From positions 5,962,501-6,026,500 of the forward strand of contig BSBM01000190.1 of assembly GCA_027924585.1 (NCBI GenBank): 64,000 nucleotides of DNA, read 5' to 3'. Positions 34,376-45,601 of this stretch are shown here, in pieces. The stretch comes from Larix kaempferi (Eukaryota > Streptophyta > Pinopsida > Pinales > Pinaceae). Each line of letters opens with the position of its first letter. Within the stretch, counting starts at the first letter, position 1. A program made the position numbers and the translations under genes. The notes under the pieces were generated by a model. It ran no database searches. It was not told where the DNA came from and saw only the letters and a program-made list of their open reading frames with translations.

Positions 34376-37300
34376 GGGAACCCTCTTTATCCCCTTTTGA
34401 TGTCTTGAAAATTGAGCCTCGTGTTATCTCCCTTCATCTATTACTGGCCTGATACTGAGGAGGTTCCCATGAGCTTACTTTTATCCCTTTTTTGTGCCCA
34501 TTAAACCATGAGAATTAAGGCACTCATGAGCTTACTCTTATCCCTTTGTCGTGCTCATTAAACTATGGAAAATAAACATGTTGAGTATCCTTTTATTCCT
34601 TTTTCAGGATCGTTAAAACTAAACAAAAAAGGAACACCATAAATCAATTTTCTCTCTTTAATTTGAGCTCCTTAAAAAATAAATATAGACCTGAGTTGAC
34701 TTGTTTAGGCTTATTAAAATTATATGGAAAAGATACTTGAACGAGCATTCTTCCACCCTCCTTCAAGCTCGTTAAAAACAAAAGGAGGCCTCAAGTTGAA
34801 TTTTTCGGGCTTGTTAAACTTCCATGGAAAAGGTATATATGCAGTTTTCTTTAATATTGAAAAAACCAATGAGCATTAACTGACCTAGGCTTGACAAAAA
34901 TCCACAGGATGGTATCATATCGAGCATACTTCTATCCCTTCTTTGATCTCATTAAAAAATGAAGAAGATCCTTTTAAAAGGAGAAAGGGGGGGGATTTTC
35001 TATGTTTATTACATAAAAGTGGCAGTAGTCTATTGTGTCATCCTTGAACATGGCACCTGTTTGAGTCGGTATCTCACAGTGGGGTTGTAGCTTGACTAGG
35101 AGCCTCATGAGTCATTATACTCCTCTGGTTGGTTACTATCCTAGTCATTATGGAGTGGGTCTCAATGCCTCTTGCAGTGTGACTATATCCCAGTTCTTTT
35201 GTGTCAATGTTTCCAAGCCATGTCATATGTTGTGATATATGTTTAAAGGATAGTTAAGCTTGAGTCGTTCATTTGCAATCCAACTAGCCTTATTTCCCAT
35301 CCATGTCGGCCATCCCTGATTCAATTGTACTTGGTGACTTGATTTATCCACATATTCTCTTAGAGTTCGTTTCATCTCATATGATGTGGGATACATTAAG
35401 GCCCTCCTTTGATGGATCCCTTCCTATCGATGCCAACTCATTATCTAGGAAGTGATTCTAGAAACCATTAGTACCTTGGAGCTTGCAATCCTTAGTGGCA
35501 GGTTTCCTTACGTTCAATAATGGGTTCACATCATTGACTCTTGTTTGAGAGATTCTACAAGTATTCAATGATAGATCATCTATTCACACTTTTTAGTTTG
35601 TACTAGGTCCCATGTGTGAAATTATAGAACAAAGAAGATCATAGAGCTAAGAATACCACGGTGAAAAGAATGAGCAGAAAATATGAATTAGAGTGAAAAT
35701 TGTAGTGAAATAAGCAGTAAAATTAATCATGCATTGGAACTCAAATAGAAACAGAAATGTGTGTTATGATCCATTAATCAGTATAGTCAATAGATATGTT
35801 ACAATGGAGAGAATTTTATTATCCTAGGAGAATTCAAAACCATGTGAGTCTAGCATAGGAATTGTCACCAGTGGAGTGCTCCGGAAGTCCCAAACTCAAC
35901 TCAACTCAACCAAAACTCAGTTAACTGAAGCTACTGTCAGTTAACTGACCGAGGAGGGAGAAATTGTGAGTTTGTCATGCAAATCAAACAAAAAAGGGAG
36001 CATTATATCACAACCAATGGTGATCGAAGCTCAAACCCCCACTATAGTTCAGGAACTCAGGTGGACTGAACTAGAACACAGGGTTAGCTCCTAAAATGTA
36101 GGGAATTGACTCTGGTTGGCCTAAAATCATGCATTCAAGGCGCATTAGGTGGATAATGGGTCCTATATGACATATGCAGACCACTGGGGGGGAAATAACA
36201 TCATCAACTACTAGGAAAAGGTAAATAATGCTAAGTAGGACAAGGATGGAGTATTAATTATCCTAACACCATGGGGGGTAATTATCATCATTGGTGGTTC
36301 CCCTCACATCTATTAATGTTAAACATCAGTGATCGGTAATCAGATGGTTTCACCCATGCTTGACATCAACACATCTATTCGCATGTTGTGTGAATCGTAC
36401 AATCGGGGGTTGAGACGAACACCTTGGGTTTAGAGGACATTCATTACTCCTTATGGTTACCCTTCCCAAGTTGTGATGGATTGTATCACTTGAGTACCTG
36501 AGGACTTCCAGAGCACTACTAGTGTGCCACTTATATTCCTGCTATATGTTGTGTCATATACCCACATTGTATCTACTAGTGGATATGATATCTTTGGTTC
36601 ACATAGATCCACATTTTATCTCTCGGTGGCTATGTTATTTATTATGACATGTATCTACTGTGTATGTTTTCGTGGCCATGATCTAGCATTTGATTGCATG
36701 GATATGCAGTGTATTATTTGGAGGCCATGCTTTGTTCCTATTCTGAGCATGGGTATTCCTACCTCAAGGATGATCTATATTGTTGATTTCATGATTGATT
36801 GTAGGGTTCTTTACGGTGACTTGACTCCTAGATCCTACCTTGTGCCTACCCTTCATTCATTTGCAGCATTACCTTATTGTAAGGTGTTTCTCCCATCAGT
36901 TTCTCTTCTGACCTCACACTTTAGGGGGCATCTGTTATACCATTATTTTCCACCCTTGGGGTATATAGGATACCCATTATGTTTTGTGTTCCTTATCACT
37001 ACCTTTCTAACCCTTGAAGTTGATTTTCCTAGTAAAAATGAGTCGTATCACTCCTTACACCATTATTGAGAGGGATAAAGTCACTTATTATTTCATTATG
37101 GGAATGATAGCCTCTAGAAGCCTCATTTTTTCCTTATTTGTTGAGAAAATTCAGGAAATTAATTGGATCCACATGTGTTAACCTAGGAACTCTCAATCCT
37201 ATCTAAATGTGAGAGGACCTAGGATACTAGATTCATTTCATTCTCTTCCTCCATTCATCCATATAATGGAGGCATTTCAAGGGAGAAAGGGGATTTTTTT

Positions 37301-37381
37301 GGAGAGTATTGTCATGCTAGTGGATTATATAGTGGATCCATTGCACTCTCATGATCTAGAGAAAATGAAATTATATGTTGT
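34376..37381 (+). mobile_element. Element D: decayed plus-strand relative of element C (3' part)
   Basis: Blocks match the 3' region of C in reverse orientation. 34376-34990 is a decayed tandem array (GGCTTGACAAAAATCCACAGG against the C unit GGCTCGATATAAAATCCATGG). 35050-35620 and 36250-36480 match C 7030-7700, and 36560-36920 matches C 6650-6950. The polypurine tract TTAGGGGGCATC is at 36921-36932, and a 3' LTR starts TGTTATACC at 36933 and is cut by element E at 37382. No pol remains. Confidence 0.75.
34468..34640 (+). repeat. Degenerate ~55-bp tandem repeat in D
   Basis: Three units begin CATGAGCTTACT, CATGAGCTTACT and CATGTTGAGTAT at about 34468, 34525 and 34577 and contain TTATCCCTTT and CATTAAA. 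This is the most regular part of the decayed array. Confidence 0.6.
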
Positions 37382-37971
37382 TGTTATAAAAAAGGATTGC
37401 AGAAAAATAGCATAAAATAAAATGTAGAAATAAAACACATAAACACAATACAAGAGAGACACCAATATATGTGGTTCACCCAGTATGGGCTACGTCTACA
37501 GAGAAATTTCCATTCATTTTATTATACTGACCAACAAATGAAGGGATACAACCCGCAGCACATCTACTGCAACTTCATCTTCACTCTCTCACAGTCTCTC
37601 TCACACAATCACAAAGATCCTCTTTCATGATACTCTACAACCACAATACATTTCTCTCATACATAAAGAAGTTTCCTTCTAGGGATAAAATCCCTAACAC
37701 AACTTCTACCATTAAATATGAGATCAAATGAATGGTTCAGATTGATGACAAAATTACAACATTTTATAAGTCAATAAAATTGTTTTCGGGGGCGCTGCCC
37801 CTACACCCCCCAGTCGGTGGGGAATGCCCCCCTGGACCCCCACAGGGGGGATAATCCCCCCCACTGGGATGAGTGTATAGTCCACCTGCATAGCATATAA
37901 AAATGGGATACAAACACAACTAAACAACAAGATCTTTGAATGAGGAATATAATTAGGCTTCACAATCAACA
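37382..37971 (-). repeat. Element E 3' LTR
   Basis: 590 bp, TGTTATAAAA... to ...CAATCAACA. It contains a G/C-block hairpin region at 37788-37867 (runs of five to seven G or C). Confidence 0.9.
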
Positions 37972-38686
37972 ATCTCCCATTTGGAGATTGATCACAACAA
38001 CTCCACCGCTATTGCATTTGTTGCACTATGATCCAAAACTTGGACTCGATAAGTTTCTCATATTCACCTTCATGCTTGAAGGCCAACTAATACTAAGTAG
38101 GAACTTAGTTTCTCTCTGGTTACTACTGTTGTCAACATATTGGTAGGATTTTGGCTAGTATGTATATTTTCCAACTTCAACAGTTCATCTTCTAGAACAT
38201 ATTGTATGAAATGGTACTTGAAATATATATGTTTAGTCTTAGAATGGAATGTTGAGTTCTTTGCAAGATGATTGGAACTCTGGTTGTCACTATACAACCT
38301 TCTATTCTCCTACTTCTTACCCAATTCCTCCATGAACCTTTGTAGCCAAATCACCTCTTTACTAGCCTCTGTAGCAGCAACATAATTTTCTTCCATTGTT
38401 GAAAGTGCAACAACCTTTTTGTAGTTTCAAAATACAAATTACTGTTGTTCACCTACATTAAAAACATACCATGTGGTGGTCCTCCCACTATGTTCATCAC
38501 CTTCCATATTTGCATCAACATATCCCTATAGAACAGTGTTTGAACCTCCAAAAATTAATGCATGAGTAGTAGTACCTTTCAAATACTTGAGAATCCACTT
38601 TGTTTCCTTCCAATGTTATTTACCTAGATTGATTATATACATGCTCACAACTCTCACTACATGTGCAATATCTAGTCTTGTGCACA
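37972..38686 (-). pseudogene. Copia RNase H of element E (part downstream of F)
   Basis: The minus strand reads Copia RNase H with several stops: a HILKYLKGT-like stretch near 38570, ALSTMEENYVAATEASKEVIWLQ near 38350, and YSDNQSSNHLAKNSTFHSKTKHI at 38297-38070. Related proteins have AEAEY where this copy has EENY. The polypurine-like tract CTCCAAATGGGAGAT follows at 37972-37986. Confidence 0.85.
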
Positions 38687-38691
38687 CCATG

Positions 38692-39507
38692 TGTTGGGAT
38701 ATTCCTATACTCCATCCTAGTCCTAACATCATTCTCCATTTTTGCATTTTCAGTCATGCATGCAGTCATGATTTTGCATGCATGCATGCAATTGCATGCA
38801 TCCTAGTCATCAGTCCCAGCACCTAGCCCTCAGTTAGCTAGCCTTGGGAGCTTCTCACTTATCAGTTTTATTCCTCCTAGTGCTTAGTGCACCCTGCATG
38901 TAGTTTCATGCATCCCAGGATCCTTCTCTCACCTACCACTCAGTTGCACTTCAGTCATTTGAGTTATCTTTAGTTATTTCTTTGATTTAAGGCTATACTG
39001 ACTCTCAACTGACTGTATCACTCCGATGGACCTCCAATGAGACTAGAATTCCCATTCTGACTCCAGTTAGCTCCTCATGCGCCCTCCACTGAGCCTCCTC
39101 CATTCAATTAGTGCATCCATGTGCCAGTTACACCTACCACACTCAGTTAGACTCAATTTGACATCTGGTTGACAGTTACTTGTGCATTGATGACTCCACT
39201 GATAATTATGAGGACTCCTAGTTCTACTTTGATGACCCTCTATTGATCTGATGATCACTCCATGAAGGCTAATTCGAATTGCCACCTTCGCATTTGAATC
39301 CTCTCACCATTGTATTATTTATTTGTCCATATTGTGATTAATGAATTAGTGTGTGATGTTATTATGATTCTATCTGAGTTCTACCGTATCATAATTCTGT
39401 TGCTCCTTTACACTGCATTGACCACTCTTCTTCTATTTTCTTGCTTAATCTTAATCTTTCTTGTGAGGTATACATCAGCTCTTAGATCTGCTATGAGGAT
39501 TTTCACA
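38692..39507 (+). repeat. Element F 5' LTR
   Basis: 816 bp, rich in GCATGC/ATGCAT palindromes near 38755-38805. Parts (ATGCATCCTAGTCATCA, CCAGCACCTAG, TCACCTACCACTCAGTT) resemble the 1148-bp duplication at 2712-4976 read on the minus strand. Confidence 0.95.
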
Positions 39508-39519
39508 TGGTATCAAAGC
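39508..39519 (+). other. Primer binding site of element F
   Basis: TGGTATCAAAGC, one mismatch from the tRNA-iMet site, directly after the LTR end. Confidence 0.9.
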
Positions 39520-39665
39520 ATGTTGAGAGTATAGTCTATCTCCATTCCTGAGATTTTTTTGCATGTTATTATCAAGATTTCGAGTGCAGCAGTTTCTGCA
39601 CTTTTGCAGCAGTAGCAGTTGCAGACATTTTCTATTGTTTTTGCAGGTCTTCTGAAATAGATTCC

Positions 39666-40646
39666 ATGAATTCAGAAGTAATTACTCCTCTTTCTCCATT
39701 CAACTATGATGAATGGAAACCACAGATGATAGCACTTTTGAAGAGAAATGGTCTCTTTAATTATTGTTTTGAAAGAGAGTTTGAATCCTCTGAAGAAGAG
39801 AATGATTGGTTAGATGAAGGTGAAAGAGCCTCTACAGCCATGATGCTTAATATGTCTCGATGCATGGTATACCACTTTTATTCTGTTGAATCTACAAAAG
39901 AGCTATGGGCCCATCTGGATGAAAGATTTGGAAAAGAGAATGAAGGGATTGGTCCAAACGATTTCGAGAGAAAGCAAAGTGATGCATTCGCCCTCCTTGA
40001 TGGTCTCTATGATCATGAATCAGTATCAAACATATCTCATATTGAAGTTGTCCACAAAGAAGAAGAAATTGCAGATTCTACATTCATGCTCTCAATATCT
40101 TCTATTTCGAATTATGTGCCAGCTCACACTCTAGAAACTACAGAGGTTCTTAAATCCTCTCTTGCACCACACTTTGTTGGTTTGCATCATGGTCTATTCA
40201 ATGTTTCGGAGGTCAAATCAGCCATTGGAGGTAATACATTCACTCTCCTTAATCTATCACCTCTTATTTACTATTGTAAGATCATTTTTTCATGCTCTCG
40301 GAAGTTTATTGAAGATGAAGGCCATTTCCATTCACTTGGGATAATTTCTCATGCATTTCATGGTTTAGATCTCACCTCTAATGGTTCAAAGGAGATCTTA
40401 AGAAACCATCTTTCAAGTCTTGGATCTGATTTGGATTCCAAGCAATCACTGACATTTGATGGTTCTTTGTGGCATAATCTCACCCATGATGGTTCGAAGG
40501 AGAAAACAAAAGACTATCTATACATTCATGGTTTTGATCCTACCTCAGCTGATTCAAATCACAGGTTCCAGGATCATCCTTATACTTTTGGATTTGCTCT
40601 CATCACATTCGATCTGAAGAGCAAGTACAAGCACATGCTTTTTTAG
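39666..40646 (+). CDS. Gag-like protein of element F
   Basis: Intact 326-codon frame. Residues 1-95 match Copia gag N-termini (LSPFNYDEWKPQMIALLKRN, then STKELWAHLDERFG), the DUF4219/UBN2 type of capsid domain. The middle is not recognised. Residues about 240-315 hold three degenerate ~20-residue repeats (LTSNGSKEILRNHLSSLGSD, LTHDGSKEKTKDYLYIHGFD, and a weaker third). No zinc knuckle, protease or RT is present. The protein presumably packages element RNA, with enzymes supplied by a related Copia element. The frame is open even though the LTRs have diverged by several percent, which may mean selection or chance. Confidence 0.85.
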   Translation: MNSEVITPLSPFNYDEWKPQMIALLKRNGLFNYCFEREFESSEEENDWLDEGERASTAMMLNMSRCMVYHFYSVESTKELWAHLDERFGKENEGIGPNDFERKQSDAFALLDGLYDHESVSNISHIEVVHKEEEIADSTFMLSISSISNYVPAHTLETTEVLKSSLAPHFVGLHHGLFNVSEVKSAIGGNTFTLLNLSPLIYYCKIIFSCSRKFIEDEGHFHSLGIISHAFHGLDLTSNGSKEILRNHLSSLGSDLDSKQSLTFDGSLWHNLTHDGSKEKTKDYLYIHGFDPTSADSNHRFQDHPYTFGFALITFDLKSKYKHMLF

Positions 40647-40869
40647 CATGATCCACTTCTTCCCAAGAAGAAGATACCTCCAGAAATATGACCAAGTATC
40701 ACACCTGCTTGAGTTTGGAGCATTTATTTTTTTGTGTGCCTTACAGTCTATTTTGAGGGGGGTATTTTTCCCATGAGGTTTTCCCCATTTCCTCAGTTTA
40801 TTGATTGTTATTATTATTCATTGTATTGGGTGAGATTTGGTCTCAATTACCAAGGCCCGGGATGGATTA

Positions 40870-40877
40870 AGGGGGGG
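40870..40877 (+). other. Polypurine tract of element F
   Basis: A run of A and seven G directly before the 3' LTR start TGTTGGG at 40878. Confidence 0.85.
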
Positions 40878-41692
40878 TGTTGGGATATTCTTATACTCCA
40901 TCCTAGTCCTAACATCATTCTCCATTTTTGCATTTTCAGTCTTGCATGCATTTTGCATGCAGTCATGATTTTTCATGCATGCATGCATCCCAGTCATTAG
41001 TCCCAGCACCTTGCCCTCAGTTAACTAGCCTTGGGAGCTTCTCACTTATCATTTTTATCCCTCCTAGTGATTAGTGTGCCCTGCATGCATATGCATGCAT
41101 CCCATACGCCCTCTCTCACCTACCACTCAGTTGCACTTCAGTCAGTTGAGTTATCTTTAGTTCTTTCCTTGTTTTAAGGCTAGACTGACTTTTAACCGAC
41201 TGTATCACTCTGATGGACCTCCAGTGAGACTAGACTTCCCATTCCGACTCTAGTTAGATCCTCATGCACCCTCCATTAAGCCTCCTTCATTCAGTTAGTG
41301 CCTCCATGTGCCAGTTACACCTACTACACTCAGTTAGACTCAGCTTGACATCTGGTTGATAGTTACTTGTGCATTGATGATTCCACTAATGATTATGAGG
41401 ACTCCTAGTTCTTCTTTGATGACTCTCTATTGATTTGATGATCACTCCATGAAGGCTAATTAGAATTTCCACCTTGGCATTCAAATCCTCTCACCATTGT
41501 ATTATTTATTTGTCCATATTGTGATTAATGAATTAGTGTGTGATGTTATTTTGCTTCTATCTGAGTTCTAATATCATAATTATGTTGCTCCTCTACACTG
41601 CATTAACCACTCTTCTTCTATTTTCCTGCTTAATCGTAATCTTTCTTGTGAGGTATGCATCAGCTCTTAGATCTGCTGTGAGGATTTTCACA
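40878..41692 (+). repeat. Element F 3' LTR
   Basis: 815 bp partner of the 5' LTR with scattered substitutions and small indels; followed by target duplication CCATG. Confidence 0.95.
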
Positions 41693-42480
41693 CCATGGCA
41701 TACATCAAGATACCCATTGGTAATGAATAAGGGACCTTAGACATGTATTCTATCTCCTCCTGTGTCTTGAGACACATATCCTTAATTAGTTTGAAATGGT
41801 TTTCCAAAGGTGTACTAACCGGTTTTGGATCCTGCATTCTAAACCTCTCCAACACCTTTTCTATGTACTCACCCTGAGACAATGTCAATTTGCGATTTTT
41901 TCTGTCTCTTATTATTCTAGTCATACCAAGGATTTGCTTTGTAGCACCCAAATCCTTCATCGAAAATCAATTTGCTAATTTCCTTTTGAGCACATTTATA
42001 TCCTACATGTAAGACACTGCAACAAGCATGTCATCCACATACAATAACAAGATAATATATCTTCCATTATCTAGCCTCTTGAAATAAACATAGTGATCAG
42101 AATGACATCTTTTATAACCTTGTTCTATCATAAACTTGTCAAATTTCAAATACCACTTCCTTGGGGCTTTCTTTATGCCATGCAATCTCTTCTTCAACCT
42201 GCATACTAAATTATACTTCCGTTTGACCTCATACCCCTATGGTTTCTACATATAAATCTCTTCCTCCAAATCCCCATGGAGAAAGGTCATTCTTACATCT
42301 AAATGTTCAATATGTAAATATTCTACTACCACTAGATTTAAAATAGTCCTAATTGAAGTCATTTTAACAACGGGAGAAAATATTTCATCAAAATATATAC
42401 CTTTCTTTTGTGTAAATCCCTTTACAACAAGTCTGGCCTCATACCACTTCTTGCCTCCATCTTCTTTCTTCAACCTGTAA
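41693..42480 (-). pseudogene. Copia reverse transcriptase of element E
   Basis: Minus-strand pieces: EARLVVKGFTQKKGIYFDE and HLDVRMTFLHGDLEEEIYM (42473-42246), KAPRKWYLKFDKFM and catalytic YVDDMLVA (42197-42003), then MKDLGATKQILGM (41960-41688). A stop or shift lies between pieces. The 3' end is cut by F at 41693 and continues left of 38692. Confidence 0.9.
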
Positions 42481-42959
42481 ACTCATTTATTCTGAAATGC
42501 TGTTTTACCTTCGGGAAACTGAACCAAATCCCATGTCTGGTTTCTTACCAAGGATTCCATATCCTCGTTCATGCCTTGCTCCCATTTATTTCTAGTTTCC
42601 ACCTACATTGCTTCTTCATAACATTCTAGTTTATCAAAATCAGTCATCAATAAATAATACAGTGAAGGAGAGTATCATTCAAGGGGTCTACTTAACTTGG
42701 TATATATTCTAACACTTGCAAGAGTTTGAGGTACTTGCTGTTGTTCTTCATTTTCAGGTACATTTGGAGTTTCATTTTCTTTGATTTCATCAAGAACTGT
42801 GTAATATGTGTTTTCATTTTCCCATTTCTTTCCCTAAAACTTATCTTTATACATGACATTTTCATTTAATACCACATATCTACTCCTAATGATTTTGTAA
42901 TTTTCATAATCCCATAATCGATAACCAAAATCATCAACCCTATATCCAATAAAGGTGCA

Positions 42960-43360
42960 CTTCTTTTATTTATCCTCAATATTTGTTCTATTTTCCTTAT
43001 CAATATGGACAAATTCTTCACAACCAAAAGTTCTCAGATATGAGTAGTTTAAATTTTTACCTGTCCATGCCTCCTCTAGAATGACACCATCCAAGGAGCT
43101 TGAAGGCCCTCTATTTTTTAAGTAAACAACAATATCTACAACATCTTCCCAAAACTGTAAGGGAAACCCTGCATGTAATCTCATACACCTTGCACACTCC
43201 ATGATTGTCATGTTCATCCTTTCTGACATACAATTTTCTTCTGGTGTTCCTGGAACTGTCTTCTCTCTACAAATCCCATGGTATGAAAAGTAACTATCAA
43301 AATCCTTGTTGCAGTATTCACCTCCATTATCTATTCTAAGACACTTCAACATTTTTCCTC
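42960..43360 (-). pseudogene. Copia integrase core of element E
   Basis: LRIDNGGEY gives the second Asp and ENCMSERMN the Glu of the DDE triad. LHAGFPLQFWEDVVDIVVYLKNR-type sequence follows, then the typical FGCEEFVHI region. Upstream sequence (43361-43628) holds the rest of the core with stops. Confidence 0.85.
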
Positions 43361-43628
43361 TCTCATTCTAAACCAAATCTTTCTATTTCTTAAAAGTGGC
43401 AAAAACATCAGATTTCTATCAAATGCAATAAACCCAAGTTTTTCTAGTTGCATCATCAATAAAAGTAACATAATAATGAGATCCACAAAGATATTGTACC
43501 TAAGCCGATCCCCATACATCTATATGCAAAATCTCTAACTTTTCACTCTTCTTTTGCTTCCCAAGCCTAATAAATATGACTCTCTTCTATTTTCTACAAA
43601 CACACTTCTCACATAATTCCAAACCAAG

Positions 43629-44110
43629 CTACTTCAAATCTAGCAGCAACTTCCTTGAATGGATAATATACATCCCCTTCTCACTCATGTGGACAAGCCT
43701 ATGATGCCACAATGTTGTATATGTTATTATGGAAGCTAAAGAGATAGAACAATCAATATTGTGAGGAGATAAATACAATGTACCTATCCTGTCTCCTTTT
43801 TCTCTCACCAACGATCCTTTAGTGATCTTCCACCATGTTTCTCCAAACATAGATAAACAACCAACATCTCCCAACTGCCCTGTTGAGATTAGATTTATTT
43901 TTAGAGAAGGAATATGCCTTACATATTTCAATGACCATTCATTTCCATTCTTTAACTTTATTCGTACCTTACCCATTGCAACAATTTTACATGGTTCATC
44001 ACCACCCAATAAAACATGTTCAAAATAACCTTGAATATAATCATAAAGAAATGTTTTATGGGGTGTAGTGTGACATGAAGCCCCTGAATTTACTATCTAT
44101 TAATCATTAG
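43629..44110 (-). pseudogene. Copia protease and pre-integrase zinc finger of element E
   Basis: Protease motif reads VNSGASCH, with Asn at 44088-44090 where the catalytic Asp should be. Downstream is the usual VRHIPSLKINLISTGQLGD. The pre-integrase region has LWHHRLVHMSEKGM. The Asp-to-Asn change alone would kill the protease. Confidence 0.85.
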
Positions 44111-44990
44111 TATTATCTAATTCAAGAATCAAAGTATATTGTAACAGATCACTTGCTACATTTTCTTCCTGAGTAGTTTCCTACTGTCCATCTCCTTTCT
44201 TCTTTAGAGATCTGCAGTCTTTCTTCTACCTTTCTTCCCACAATTCCAACACTCTATTTTTCCCAGTCTAGAATTGGGTTTTCCCTTCCTAGACTTCCAT
44301 GATTACCTAGGATCTTTCATTTCTCCCTTTGTCTTCCCCTTCTCTCCATGGTCAATACATTACATGATGTCTCACATATGCTTTTCCTTTGCATTTCCTC
44401 ACTAAGAATAACACCATCAACATCATCAAATTTCATAGTGTGTGAACTAGAGGAAGAGTTACTTACAACTGTGACCAACTCGTTCTAGATTTATGGTAAT
44501 GAGAACAAGATTAAAAGATCCATAACTTAATCATTTAAGTTCACTCCTACATAACTTAGCTGATTAGTAACTGTATTAAATTCATTTAAATGGTCAACAA
44601 CAGAACCACCTTCTGACATCTTCATATTAAATAAACACTTCATTAGAAATACCTTGTTGGAAGCCGAGGGTTTTTCATATAGTTTACCTAATGCATTCAT
44701 CATATCCTTCATTTTATTTTCTTTTGAAATATTGAAAGCCACCGATGAAGCTAGGAACAGTCCTATTGTTCCTAGTGCATTTCTATCAAAAACCTCCCAC
44801 TATTCATCCTTCATAGACGTCGACTTACTTCCTTTTCTACCCAATGGTAGGAATAGATCCTTCTGATATAGATAGTCCTCCATCTGCATCTTTCATAACT
44901 GGTATTTTTGGCCATTAAATTTCTCAACCCTAAACTTTCCTTCTTCTAGCATTGCTCCCACTCAAACCATGAACCCTTATTTCCTGCGAT
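44111..44990 (-). pseudogene. Copia gag of element E
   Basis: Pattern typical of UBN2-type gag: EWEVFDRNALGTIGLFL-like text with an in-frame stop, then LGKLYEKPSASNKVFLMKCL and MSEGGSVVDHLNEFNTV (44742-44527). A Cys/His zinc-knuckle region near 44200-44300 is too decayed to define. Confidence 0.75.
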
Positions 44991-45012
44991 TTTATGCGCA
45001 AATAGGCCTTTG

Positions 45013-45024
45013 GCTATGATACCA
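45013..45024 (-). other. Primer binding site of element E
   Basis: The minus strand reads TGGTATCATAGC, one mismatch from the tRNA-iMet site, two bases inside the 5' LTR. Confidence 0.85.
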
Positions 45025-45026
45025 AT

Positions 45027-45601
45027 TGTTAGAAAAATAGGATCGCAAAACAATAGCATAAAATAAGATGCAGAAATAAAACAAAAAAGTACAACACAAG
45101 AGAGACACCAATATGCGTGGTTCACCCAATATGGGATACATCCACAGAGAAATTGATAATCCTTTTATTATATCGTCCATCAAATGAAGGGATACAACAT
45201 GCAGCACATTCGCTACAACTTCCTCTTCACTCTCTCATAGTCTCTCTCACACAATCACAAAGATCATCTTTCACGATAATATAAAGCTGCAATACATTTA
45301 TCTCATACATAAAGAGGGTTTCCTTCTAGGGATAAAATCCCTAACATAACTTCTATCGTCATATCTAATATCAAATGAATGACTCAAATTGACTACGAAA
45401 TTACAATATTTTACAAGGCAATAAAAATTTCTTTTGGGGGCTTTGCCCCTAGACCACTGTGGGGGGGGAAAGCCCCCTTGCACACCCCCCCTATTGGGAA
45501 AGGTTTATTTTCCACCCGTGCAACATATAAAACTGGAGTACAAACATGGTTGAACAACAAGATCTTTGAATCAGGAAAATAATCAAGCTCCACAACCAAC
45601 A
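45027..45601 (-). repeat. Element E 5' LTR
   Basis: 575 bp, TGTTAGAAAA... to ...CAACCAACA. It contains the same G/C block as the other LTR at 45435-45492. Confidence 0.9.

Larger units (their letters stand above)
38692..41692 (+). mobile_element. Element F: gag-only non-autonomous LTR retrotransposon (TR-GAG type)
   Basis: Complete 3001-bp element flanked by CCATG at 38687-38691 and 41693-41697. LTRs are 816 and 815 bp, TGTTGGGATATTC...TTTTCACA. The primer site TGGTATCAAAGC follows the left LTR, and a TTAAGGGGGGG polypurine tract precedes the right one. The 1.37-kb interior codes only a Copia-like gag. Such gag-only elements are known in plants as TR-GAG. It lies inside the RT-RNase H part of element E, in the opposite orientation. 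Confidence 0.95.
37382..45601 (-). mobile_element. Element E: Ty1/Copia retrotransposon interrupted by element F
   Basis: LTRs at 37382-37971 and 45027-45601 are about 80% alike by eye. A primer site (45013-45024) and a polypurine-like tract lie inside them. The gag, protease, integrase, RT, RNase H order on the minus strand is typical of Copia. Removing F leaves about 5.2 kb, a normal Copia length. No matching 5-bp target duplication is seen (GTTGT left, ACTGC right). The sequence right of 45601 resembles the internal end of the same family, suggesting a tandem or recombined structure. All genes are broken. Confidence 0.9.

Noticed and set aside
36524-37069. 181-codon ORF as a host membrane protein
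   Set aside because: It runs through the polypurine tract and into the LTR of remnant D, so it is element sequence; a possible small hydrophobic frame is noted separately.
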